From: Streptomyces sp. NBC_00663
GTDB lineage: Bacteria; Actinomycetota; Actinomycetes; Streptomycetales; Streptomycetaceae
Assembly: GCF_036226885.1 (NCBI RefSeq)
Contig: NZ_CP109027.1
Span: 2,294,001-2,358,000, forward strand
Direction: 5' to 3'
Length of the DNA stretch: 64,000 nucleotides
Numbering within the stretch: position 1 is the stretch's first letter; each line of letters opens with the position of its first letter. The translations under genes were made by a program, and so were the position numbers. Below, piece by piece: positions 26,401 to 32,755 of this stretch. Below the pieces are notes generated by a model. The model was not told where the DNA came from, did no database searches, and saw only the letters and a program-made list of their open reading frames with translations.

Positions 26401-27341
26401 GACCTCACCTCACCCTCGGTGATGAACGACGTCAGCCGTTCACAGGCGGCGAGCAGCGAGGCGGGGGTCTCCGGCTCGTCGCGGAAGGTCGCCAGCATCT
26501 CCTCGTACGCGTAGGGGGACTTGAACGGCACTTCCACGCTGCCCCAGTAGCTGCGCGGATCGATGTTGCGGGTGCGGACCAGCAACTGGTCGAAGGAGAG
26601 CCGGACCTTGGCGCGCGCCGCCTCCAGCCGGTCCGCCTCGGAGTCCACGACCCGCATGGGCACCGGCAGGATGCGGATGCGCCGCTGGCCCCTGGTGTCC
26701 TGCACCCGGCGGGCGACGGCCGCCGCGCCCTCGATGCTCTGGTCGTTGTGGGTGAAGCAGTTCACCAGCACATCGGGGAAGTGCAGGGTGCAGATGTCGG
26801 AGATGTCGCTGAGGCCGGTGCGGCTGTCGACGAGGACGTAGTCGTAGCCCTGCCGGAACTGGTCGCACAGGGCGTCCAGGAACTGGCCGCCGTACTGCTC
26901 GTCGTAGAAGCGGTTCCAGTTGAACTGGGAGAAGATCGAGGAGTAGTTGCGGTCCTGGCGGCCCGCGGAGATGTAGTCCAGCCGGCCGTCGCCGCGGAAG
27001 TTCCACTGCAACGGGTTCACCGCCCGGCCGATGTCGGCCTGTTCGACGATCCAGTCGGTCTTGATCTTGGTGTCGTGCAGGTGGTCGACCTTGAGCACGT
27101 AGTCGTTGATGAGTTCCAGCACTCCGGGGAGGTCCCGTAGGGCGCTGGGCTCCAGGAACGGGTGGAGGAAGCGGTCGAGGCCGGGTGCTTCCAGGTCCCA
27201 GTCGACCACCAGGACCCGACGGCCCTGGGAGGCCATGATCCAGGCGGTGTTGGCCAGCGCCATGGTGCGCCCGCTGCCGCCCTTGTAGCTGTAGAACGTG
27301 ACGATCTTGCCGCCGTCGGGGCGGGGGTGCACGCCGGTCAC
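23406..27341 (-). CDS. fxsT: FxSxx-COOH system protein FxsT: ParA-like, TIR, NB-ARC and TPR multidomain protein
   Basis: The 1311-aa protein starts at GTG 27341 with AGGAGG 8 nt upstream. Residues 12-300 form a MinD/ParA-like ATPase with a deviant Walker A (K20-GGSGRT) and LVDSRTGLSD. A TIR-like domain spans about 338-470 (HVFLSYVHQDRMWAEWIG). An NB-ARC/STAND domain begins near 500 with P-loop GMGGVGKTQLA (about 528-535), LLVFDNA and GHVLITTRN, and TPRs of the Kinesin-light-chain type fill about 800-1290. The start overlaps the fxsC stop (GTGA). The architecture suggests a signal-sensing switch; the family's role is not established. Confidence 0.9.
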   Translation of the reverse strand: MTGVHPRPDGGKIVTFYSYKGGSGRTMALANTAWIMASQGRRVLVVDWDLEAPGLDRFLHPFLEPSALRDLPGVLELINDYVLKVDHLHDTKIKTDWIVEQADIGRAVNPLQWNFRGDGRLDYISAGRQDRNYSSIFSQFNWNRFYDEQYGGQFLDALCDQFRQGYDYVLVDSRTGLSDISDICTLHFPDVLVNCFTHNDQSIEGAAAVARRVQDTRGQRRIRILPVPMRVVDSEADRLEAARAKVRLSFDQLLVRTRNIDPRSYWGSVEVPFKSPYAYEEMLATFRDEPETPASLLAACERLTSFITEGEVRSLVPMTDEERQNYLKAVVRRRPPDPTHVFLSYVHQDRMWAEWIGRVLGEAGFTVADARSEDGSAAGVPLRDDTDSKVRGAARTVAVLSADYQKSPEARAVWEAVAAADPMGSRRTLVPVRVSDARLAHPFSDRMPVHLSGMNESQAKSALLRALDAQPVQGEHPADAGTGGPRFPGAEPPVWSVPGRNAAFTGRSELLEDLRERLTDTGTATLLHGMGGVGKTQLATEYAHRYRGNYDVVWWIEAEFGDLALRQYSELAPHLGVEERDSITATAEGVRDALRRGTQYDRWLLVFDNATTPESIERLLVNSPTGHVLITTRNEGWSQVGERVEVDVFDRNESVEHLLRRVSAISTEDADRVADALGDLPLAVDHAAAWLNETGQDASDYLELLETQLATLEPVSDAPAYPPQVGATWNISIQQLNSPVARRLLELCAHFGADPISFDLVHGKEMGEALREVHPNSGGTALVSRAIQQLHRYSLAKVDRKTKSLQVHRLVQAAVRSSMSTDEQEAALRAVRNVLSGARPSEGDVERPENWERYNTIWPHLKTPWTRYSLDDRIRKLMTEWLRYLRARGEYAEAMSLAEELLVIWQKEAGPNDRWTLHLRFEMANVLRFQGWYSRALEIDQDVYERQREALGDDDDHALMTAGGLTADLRAVGQVGRALEIDRETYERSVDLLGEDHARTLFAANNLAVSMRMAGDCYEAQSVDKENCEQRALTLGPSHPYTLFSQINLGRDQRSCGEYEASEATLRGVYETAVELGPEQPPALEAAKALAITLRRLDRLDEAMDISRQVLDICRRRLGEDSPETLVVRLGHAGHLAAAERHEEACEETADLLERFRTALGESHPNTLACAVNHGINLLSTDRFAEAREVCEQARSALRTTLGPEHPFSMNCQMNLANAEAALGEATQAERNYRQAYRELCDRLGSDHPTALTCRGNLSVLLKEIGRTAEAEQLARDSLDVLGAKLGAKHSKVVRLRNGRRVGLELDPHPI

Positions 27342-28600
27342 GGTTGGGCCTCCTGGTCACCCTGCGAATCGGCCGACGCCGAGGGGCTGGTCGAGGATCG
27401 TAGCGGACGGTTGAGATACTGCTGGGCCGCGCTGTCGGCCAGTTCGACGAACCGGGAGTTGAACGCCTCGGAGTGGTCGAGACCGGTACCGGCGACCGCC
27501 CAGCGCTGGATGGCCCGGCCGCGGCTGAGCCTGCGGGGCAGCGCCGACTCGAGCAGCTCACCGAGCCGCTCGCGGGCCCGCAGGGTCTGCGGATCATCGG
27601 CGAACGCGGTCAGCACCGTCACCCACGGCAGGTCCAGTGCGTCGAAGTTCCGCAGCCGCTCCACGGCACCGCGGTCGTGCAGGATCCAGGGGTCGATGAT
27701 GAGGACCCAGGGGCTGTCGGCGTCGCTCCGGCCGAGGAAGACGGCCTCGGCCTCGTCGTAGGTGCGGATCTCGGGGGCGAAGCCGAGATTGCGGGCGAGT
27801 TCGGCGGTGCGTTCGACCAGCGGAATGCTCAGGCCGTCACTGAAAGGCTGCCAGTCCCGGGGCTCATGACCGTACTTGGTGTCGCTGCGGCCCGGTGGCA
27901 GGTGGTTCATGTCCGGGGCGAGCACGGCGATGCCCAGCCGATGCCAGGAGGCGGTGGCGAACGCGTCCGGCACGTTGAGATCGGCGAACTCGGCCTCGCC
28001 AGGGGCGGGTTCGGGTGTTCGATGGGCGGCCTGGACGATGCACTGGGCGATCCTGCGGACGCACTGGTCGTAGTAGTCCGAGCCCCCGGGGTACTGCCGC
28101 AGGCCGTACAGACCACCCTCGGTGTAGCGGCGCAGCGCCTCGGCCTCGACCTGCATCGGTGCCACCGGTCGGCCGGGCTCCGGCAGGTCCAGGTCGACGG
28201 GGAGCGGGAGCGCGGTGGTGGGGACGGGTGCCCACAACACCGGGATGCTGGTGCCGCGGCGGGAGCGGGTCTCGAAGGCAGTCCACTGGCGGCCGCAGTA
28301 TCCGTCGGTGAAGTAGCGGGGGGTGATCAGCGGTACGAAGCAGTGGCTGCGCTGGAGGGCCCGGGCCATGTCGGGGCCGCCACGGTCGGTGGCGTCGAGA
28401 TAGCCGAGGGAGGAGGGCACGAGGGAACCGCTCAGCCCCGCGACCGCCCTGATCAGATCGGAGTGGAACTCCTCCACGTCCTTGTCCGGCTCAAGGTCCT
28501 CGGCCTCCGCGTCACCGCTTGTCACGGGCGCGGGGGCATAACTCACAAAGAAGTAGAACGCCTTGCTGCGCACGCGACGTGCGGAACGGCCGTCATGCAT
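27338..28600 (-). CDS. fxsC: TIR-like protein FxsC
   Basis: The 420-aa protein starts at ATG 28600 with GGAGG 6 nt upstream and overlaps the previous gene by 8 nt. The N-terminal half is TIR-like: KAFYFFVSYAP, RALQRSHCFVPLITPRYF, then YCGRQWTAFETRSRRG, where Glu is a candidate for the TIR catalytic glutamate. The C-terminal half (about 220-400; LGIAVLAPDMNHLPPGRSD, PWVLIIDPWILHD) is a second domain typical of FxsC. The name follows the FxSxx-COOH system convention. Enzymatic activity is undetermined. Confidence 0.85.
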   Translation of the reverse strand: MHDGRSARRVRSKAFYFFVSYAPAPVTSGDAEAEDLEPDKDVEEFHSDLIRAVAGLSGSLVPSSLGYLDATDRGGPDMARALQRSHCFVPLITPRYFTDGYCGRQWTAFETRSRRGTSIPVLWAPVPTTALPLPVDLDLPEPGRPVAPMQVEAEALRRYTEGGLYGLRQYPGGSDYYDQCVRRIAQCIVQAAHRTPEPAPGEAEFADLNVPDAFATASWHRLGIAVLAPDMNHLPPGRSDTKYGHEPRDWQPFSDGLSIPLVERTAELARNLGFAPEIRTYDEAEAVFLGRSDADSPWVLIIDPWILHDRGAVERLRNFDALDLPWVTVLTAFADDPQTLRARERLGELLESALPRRLSRGRAIQRWAVAGTGLDHSEAFNSRFVELADSAAQQYLNRPLRSSTSPSASADSQGDQEAQP

Positions 28601-29249
28601 CGTGTTCCTCCCCAGCCGAGCCGTTCATGGAGTCGAAGAGGTCGTCGAAGAGGCCAGGGTCGCAGGGTTCCAGACGGGCCATGACCGCCACGCGGGCTAT
28701 TGTCTGCGCCAGTTGGAAGGCGATCCCGTTGGCGGTCGTGTGCCGTCCGAGGCTGTACAGGCCGAGCAGCCCCAACCGCTGGTAGTCGGCGTGGAAGTCC
28801 CGGTGGGTGTACTGCACCTCGGAGTAGGGCGGGGGGATCTCGTCGGGTCGCAGCGGAGCCCACAGCACGGGGACGATGGCGTCGCGGATGAACGTCCCCC
28901 GGTCACGCTGGAGTTGCTGTCTGCGTTCGAAGCACTCCCATTCCAGGGCGCACCACTTGCTGCTGAACAACCGTGGGGACAGGGCCGGTACGAGGACCTG
29001 GCAGCGGGCGAGCCGGTCCTTCAGCACGTCCTTCCACGCGGAGCCGACCGGGATCTCCTTGTCGAGGTAGACCGCGTCGATCCCCGCGCGCAGGTCGGTG
29101 AGCTCCCTCAGATGTCTGGACAGTCTGCCGCGGAAGCGCACCAGCAGCTCGTCCGGCGGCTCGTGGCTCTCCGGTGACTCGGGGTTGCGGCCATAGCTCA
29201 GGAAGCCGTAGGGCTCCTGGACCATGGCGCGGGGCTGGTGATCAGGCAC
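28593..29249 (-). CDS. Second TIR-like protein of the fxs locus
   Basis: The 218-aa protein starts at GTG 29249 with GGAGG 6 nt upstream. It is a single TIR-like domain: YGFLSYGR at the first strand, VYLDKEIPVGSAWKDVLKDRLARC, VLVPALSPRLF and SSKWCALEWECFERRQQ, where Glu in ALEWE is the likely catalytic position of NADase-type TIR domains. It resembles the N-terminal half of FxsC and may have arisen by duplication. It overlaps both neighbours by 8 nt. Confidence 0.8.
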   Translation of the reverse strand: MPDHQPRAMVQEPYGFLSYGRNPESPESHEPPDELLVRFRGRLSRHLRELTDLRAGIDAVYLDKEIPVGSAWKDVLKDRLARCQVLVPALSPRLFSSKWCALEWECFERRQQLQRDRGTFIRDAIVPVLWAPLRPDEIPPPYSEVQYTHRDFHADYQRLGLLGLYSLGRHTTANGIAFQLAQTIARVAVMARLEPCDPGLFDDLFDSMNGSAGEEHDA

Positions 29250-30099
29250 GGTCGGCCTCCGCGGGGAGGTTCCCGGACCGGGTGTGGCCCTCGGACCGGG
29301 TATGGCCCTCGGACCGGGTGCGGTTCTCGGCCAGCCAGTCCCTGGCCGCGTCCACCGCCCACCGCAGCGGAAACAGCCTGCTGTCCGCGGTGCCGATCCG
29401 CCCGCGGGCGATCGGGGCGTCCGTGGAGGTCTCCAGGCACCGGCCGAGCGTGCCGAAGTCGCTGTCGTCCAGGTCGACGTCGACGTAGCACCGCCAGCGC
29501 GGGCCGTCGTCCGTCAGCACCCGGCAGTCGTAGCGCCGGCGGGGCGGACGGGGTCGGCGGTACTCGGCGAGATGGAAGGCCGAGCAGGTCTCGTAGCCGA
29601 CGCCCAGCAGCAGGACGTACGCCTCCTCCTCGTACAGCCTGCCCAGCGGGGAGCGCTCGCCGAGCAGACAGTCCAGGGCGTGGCCGCTCGTGATCCGGGC
29701 GGACCCGGGTCCGAGCGCGGCGAAGGACGCCTGCGGGTGTGTGCTGCGCATGGCTCCCGGAGTGACCCGCACCTGCTCCGCCAGCCGTCCCATGCCCTGC
29801 GAGGGCGTAGAAGCCGCGCAGAAGGGCTCCATGTGTTCACGGTAGGACAGAAGTTGATGTCGCGTCAGGTCTCGCGTCATGTGGAGATAAGCCCGTGATG
29901 TCAGCGAATTTCCCTCGGTGAACGTGGGCACCACCAGCGTGCCTTCGGGGCCGAGCGTGTCGAGGAGGGCGCGCAGTACCGTCCGGCCGCCGCCGCGCAC
30001 CGGCCCGACGGACCGCAAGGAGGCGTGCAGCAGCAGCGTCATGCCCTTCTCGACGCCGAGTTCACGGAGTTCGGCACTGAGCAGTGAGGCAGTTCTCAT
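29242..30099 (-). CDS. AAC(3)-family N-acetyltransferase embedded in the fxs operon
   Basis: The 285-aa protein matches the aminoglycoside 3-N-acetyltransferase fold: LLLHASLRSVGPVRGG, GTLVVPTFTEGNS, STHPQASFAALGP (His121), GERSPLGRLYE and LLGVGYETCSAFHLAEY (His176, Glu179). Its start is 7 bp from the fxsB stop and its stop overlaps the TIR gene. Such genes recur near FxsB genes (family knowledge), so a role in acetylating the modified peptide or a related amine is more likely than antibiotic resistance (inference). The C-terminus carries six-residue repeats (TRSEGH). Confidence 0.8.
   Translation of the reverse strand: MRTASLLSAELRELGVEKGMTLLLHASLRSVGPVRGGGRTVLRALLDTLGPEGTLVVPTFTEGNSLTSRAYLHMTRDLTRHQLLSYREHMEPFCAASTPSQGMGRLAEQVRVTPGAMRSTHPQASFAALGPGSARITSGHALDCLLGERSPLGRLYEEEAYVLLLGVGYETCSAFHLAEYRRPRPPRRRYDCRVLTDDGPRWRCYVDVDLDDSDFGTLGRCLETSTDAPIARGRIGTADSRLFPLRWAVDAARDWLAENRTRSEGHTRSEGHTRSGNLPAEADRA
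29274..29327. repeat. Three 18-bp direct repeats inside the AAC(3)-like gene
   Basis: Units at 29274-29291, 29292-29309 and 29310-29327 share CGGACCGGGT; the first two differ at one base and the third diverges at its end. On the minus strand they encode TRSEGH, TRSEGH and a preceding diverged copy near the C-terminus, probably a disordered tail. Confidence 0.7.
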
Positions 30100-30105
30100 C
30101 CGCCG

Positions 30106-32277
30106 TCAGCCGCGCAGCCTGTCGGCCATCCGGCGGCCGGCCGCGGTGAGGCCGTCGTGCGGGATCGCCCGGGCCGGGAGGCGGTCCAGGTACGCGGACC
30201 GCAGCCCCTCCTTGGTCTCGTCGTCGCCGGCGAGGTCGAAGAGGTCCGCCAGGGCGTTGAACTTCATCTGCTGCACTCCCTCCACGATGAGGCCGGCCAG
30301 CGCCACGGCGGTGTCCGGCAGCGCCACTCCCAGGGCGCCGAAGGCGTGCGGGTCGGCGGCGACCTGCCCGTGGGGGCCGGTGCTCCGTAACGGGGTGCAC
30401 GCGGTGAACAGGGCGCGCACTCCGGGGCCCCGGCCCGCGTTGCGGGCGCGCAGGTGCACGGCGGCCTCGGTGAACTGACGGAGCCAGCGCGTGTGTTCGG
30501 CCTCGTCGAGCGCGGGTGCGGGGGTGGGAGAGGCGGGCAGGGGGTCACCGCCCAGGCCGCCGGAGAATCCGTCGCGGTAGCGGTCGGTGTCTTCCACGAG
30601 GACGCTGAACTCCCGTGTGGCCAGGCGTCGTACGGCGCGCCAGGCGAAGCCGGAGTCGGCCGCGTCGGTGAGGGGGCGGGGCGGTTCGTCCGGGCGGGCG
30701 GCGACCAGGAGGCCACCGGCACGCGCGAGCAGGGCGACCGGTCCGTGGCCTGCCGGAAAGGCCAGGTGTCCGATCCCCGGCAGGTGGGCCTGGTCGGCCT
30801 CCTCCGGCAGGTCGACGCTCAGTTCGATGCCGGTTTTGAGCGCCGCCGCCAGCGCGATCTCGCCGAGCCGCTGCCGTACGGCGGCCGCCGGCAGCCGCCC
30901 TTCGATGCCGCGCACCGCCCAGGTGCCGAGATACGGGTGGCGTACGGTCCGCGCGGTCTGCCCGGGCCACTGCCGGTCGAGGTGGGCCAGGGCGCTCGCC
31001 TCTGGGCCGGGGTAGCGGGCGCACAGGGCGGTGAGGAGCATCCGGCGGACGCTGGCCTCGGCGTCGGTGAGGGCGCGCAGGGCGGCGGTGTCGCCGTCGC
31101 CCGCCGCGAGGGAGTCGAAGCCGTGGGCGGTCAGCGTGTGCGTCCGGCGCGCCGGACGGGGGCGGGGGGCACGCAGCACATGGCCGATCAGCCGGAAGAG
31201 GTCCTCGCAGTAGACGGAGGGGTTGTCGAAGCCGTTGGCGGCGCGGTGGCGGTGACCGTACAGTCCGCCTCCGCAGATCCGGACCACGGAGCACTCCCGG
31301 CACTGGCGGCTCAGCGTCTCCGCTCCCCCGCCCTGGGCCAGGAAGCCGGGGTGTGCGGCGGCCTCGTCGAAGGAGTTCCGCAGCACATGGAACCCGGTGG
31401 CGGGCGCTCCGGGCCCCGCGGTCTTGAGCCAGTCGGCCTGTTCGATCTCGCCGTCGGTCTCGACGACGACCAGGTCCGGGCTGCCGAGCCCGAGCGCCTC
31501 GGTGAAGGACTCCCGACCGTCCCGGCCGGCCTCGATCGAGTCGAAGAGGCGGACCGGGAAGGGCCTGCCGTCGGCAGTCCAGCGGTCATGGACGGTGATC
31601 AGCCAGCGGGCGTGGGCGGCGGGGCGGGCGGGGTCCGCCGGCGGTGGCCGGTCCCAGGTGGCGTGCGGAAGCAGGAAGTCCACCCGCGGCGGATCGAGCG
31701 CGGCGAGGGCCTCGTACACGGCGACCGGGTCGTTCTGTACGTCGATGGTGCACAGCAGCCCGGCGAAGGCGCCGCGGTGCTCGGGCGAGCCGAGGAGGCG
31801 TACGGCCCTGACGACGGCGTCGTAGGACCCGGCGCCGTTCGCCCGCTTGCGGTGGCGGTCGTTGGAGGCGCGGTCGCCGTCGAGGGAGATGCCGGTGCTG
31901 ATCCGCTCGCGGACCAGCATGCGGCATGTCGCCTCGTCCAGGAGCAGGCCGTTGGTCTGCATGCGCAGGTCCAGGTCGCACACGCCGTCCAGTGCGGCGC
32001 GCAGGTCCTGTGCCGTGCGGGCCAGTCGGTCGGGTCCGGCGAGCAGGGGTTCGCCGCCGTGCAGGATGACGTGCACGCGCGGGAGTTCGGGGTGGGCCCT
32101 GGCGTGTTCGGCGATGCGTGACACCATCGCCGCCGCCACCTCGTCCGGGACGACCTGCGGCCGGCGCCGCCAGCTCTGGTCGGCGTGGCGGTAGACGTAG
32201 CAGTGATCGCAGGCCAGGTCGCATCTGCTGTGCATCTTCAGGACGAACTGGCGGAATGCTCTTGTCCCTGCGGTCAT
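30106..32277 (-). CDS. fxsB: Radical SAM/SPASM cyclophane-forming enzyme FxsB with degenerate HExxH-type C-terminal domain
   Basis: The 723-aa protein opens with the radical SAM cluster motif C19-DLA-C23-DH-C26, followed by a SAM-binding region (VHVILHGGEPLLAG). A SPASM-type cysteine-rich segment spans about 320-351 (CRECSVVRICGGGLYGHRHRAANG, then a later Cys), where auxiliary Fe-S clusters bind. Residues about 390-723 form an extension; where FxsB relatives carry HExxH I read EGVQQMKFNAL near residue 660. FxsB enzymes crosslink Phe to Ser in the FxS motif to make a three-residue cyclophane (family knowledge). fxsA lies 22 bp upstream. Confidence 0.92.
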   Translation of the reverse strand: MTAGTRAFRQFVLKMHSRCDLACDHCYVYRHADQSWRRRPQVVPDEVAAAMVSRIAEHARAHPELPRVHVILHGGEPLLAGPDRLARTAQDLRAALDGVCDLDLRMQTNGLLLDEATCRMLVRERISTGISLDGDRASNDRHRKRANGAGSYDAVVRAVRLLGSPEHRGAFAGLLCTIDVQNDPVAVYEALAALDPPRVDFLLPHATWDRPPPADPARPAAHARWLITVHDRWTADGRPFPVRLFDSIEAGRDGRESFTEALGLGSPDLVVVETDGEIEQADWLKTAGPGAPATGFHVLRNSFDEAAAHPGFLAQGGGAETLSRQCRECSVVRICGGGLYGHRHRAANGFDNPSVYCEDLFRLIGHVLRAPRPRPARRTHTLTAHGFDSLAAGDGDTAALRALTDAEASVRRMLLTALCARYPGPEASALAHLDRQWPGQTARTVRHPYLGTWAVRGIEGRLPAAAVRQRLGEIALAAALKTGIELSVDLPEEADQAHLPGIGHLAFPAGHGPVALLARAGGLLVAARPDEPPRPLTDAADSGFAWRAVRRLATREFSVLVEDTDRYRDGFSGGLGGDPLPASPTPAPALDEAEHTRWLRQFTEAAVHLRARNAGRGPGVRALFTACTPLRSTGPHGQVAADPHAFGALGVALPDTAVALAGLIVEGVQQMKFNALADLFDLAGDDETKEGLRSAYLDRLPARAIPHDGLTAAGRRMADRLRG

Positions 32278-32299
32278 CGGCCCTTGGCGTCCGTGACGG

Positions 32300-32491
32300 T
32301 CAGATGCTGGAGTTGAAACCGGAGTCGGACTGCCCGCCGGACGGCAGCAGCCTGTTCAGCAGGTGCCGGTCGATCTCACCGGAGTCGTCCAGGGCTACGT
32401 CGCCCCAGTCGGGGACCTCCGTGGCCAGCGGCGGGGTCACCGCTCCTAACTCGTCCAGAAGTGCGCCGGACGCCTCTCCGCCGTTCGTCAT
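32300..32491 (-). CDS. fxsA: FxSxx-COOH precursor peptide FxsA
   Basis: The 63-aa peptide starts at ATG 32491, with GGAG about 8 nt upstream; an in-frame start at 32554 lacks such a site. The C-terminus is exactly F-N-S-S-I, the FxSxx-COOH signature, preceded by a Gly/Ser-rich spacer (PSGGQSDSG). The acidic leader contains DVALDDSGEIDRHLLNRLL, likely the FxsB recognition region. Phe59 and Ser61 are the predicted crosslinked residues. Whether the core is cut from the leader is unknown; no protease gene is visible in the operon. Confidence 0.93.
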   Translation of the reverse strand: MTNGGEASGALLDELGAVTPPLATEVPDWGDVALDDSGEIDRHLLNRLLPSGGQSDSGFNSSI

Positions 32492-32628
32492 TGCGGTCTC
32501 CTTCGCCGGTCCGCGCATCGCGCCGGTCGGATCGTCACCGAGTGGAATTCGCACTGAGCAGTCGCGAGGTGGCTCGTCGTCACCACTCCCCCATCATCGT
32601 GGCCGCTTCCGGTCGGACACAAGGGCGG

Positions 32629-32663
32629 TAAAGGTACCTTACGAGCCAGCTTCTCCAAGGCAA
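32629..32663 (-). promoter_or_regulatory. Candidate fxs operon promoter with overlapping palindrome
   Basis: Reading the minus strand, TTGCCT (32663-32658), a 16-bp spacer and TAAGGT (32641-32636) resemble -35 and -10 boxes. The perfect palindrome AAGGTACCTT (32631-32640) overlaps the -10 box, as an operator would. The predicted 5' leader to fxsA is about 135 nt. Confidence 0.35.
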
Positions 32664-32705
32664 GAGTCAATTCCGGTCAGCATGAGGCAGGTTGCGAACA
32701 TGACG

Positions 32706-32745
32706 CGGCCCCGTACGGGGCGCCGGGGCGCTTCGCACGGGGCCG
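32706..32745 (-). terminator. Terminator after the amino acid permease gene
   Basis: CGGCCCCGT and ACGGGGCCG form a 9-bp stem just past the permease stop at 32756, with an inner palindrome CCCCGTACGGGG. It lies upstream of the fxs promoter region but ends transcription of the opposite-end gene on the same strand. Confidence 0.6.
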
Positions 32746-32755
32746 GGACGGGCGG

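Noticed and set aside
25137..27140. 667-aa plus-strand open frame opposite fxsT
   Set aside because: Composition (Val/Gly/Asp/Arg) is that of antisense frames; fxsT has clear domains.
29242..30099. Acquired aminoglycoside resistance gene
   Set aside because: It overlaps its neighbours in a conserved-type operon, matches local composition, and no mobile element is near.
30106..32277. FxsB as a sulfatase-maturating (anSME) enzyme
   Set aside because: The SPASM-like region and general layout are similar, but the adjoining FxSxx precursor and the long C-terminal extension point to FxsB.
32492..32554. N-terminal extension of FxsA to an ATG-like start at 32554
   Set aside because: The start at 32491 has a proper GGAG site and gives a normal precursor length; the extension has neither.
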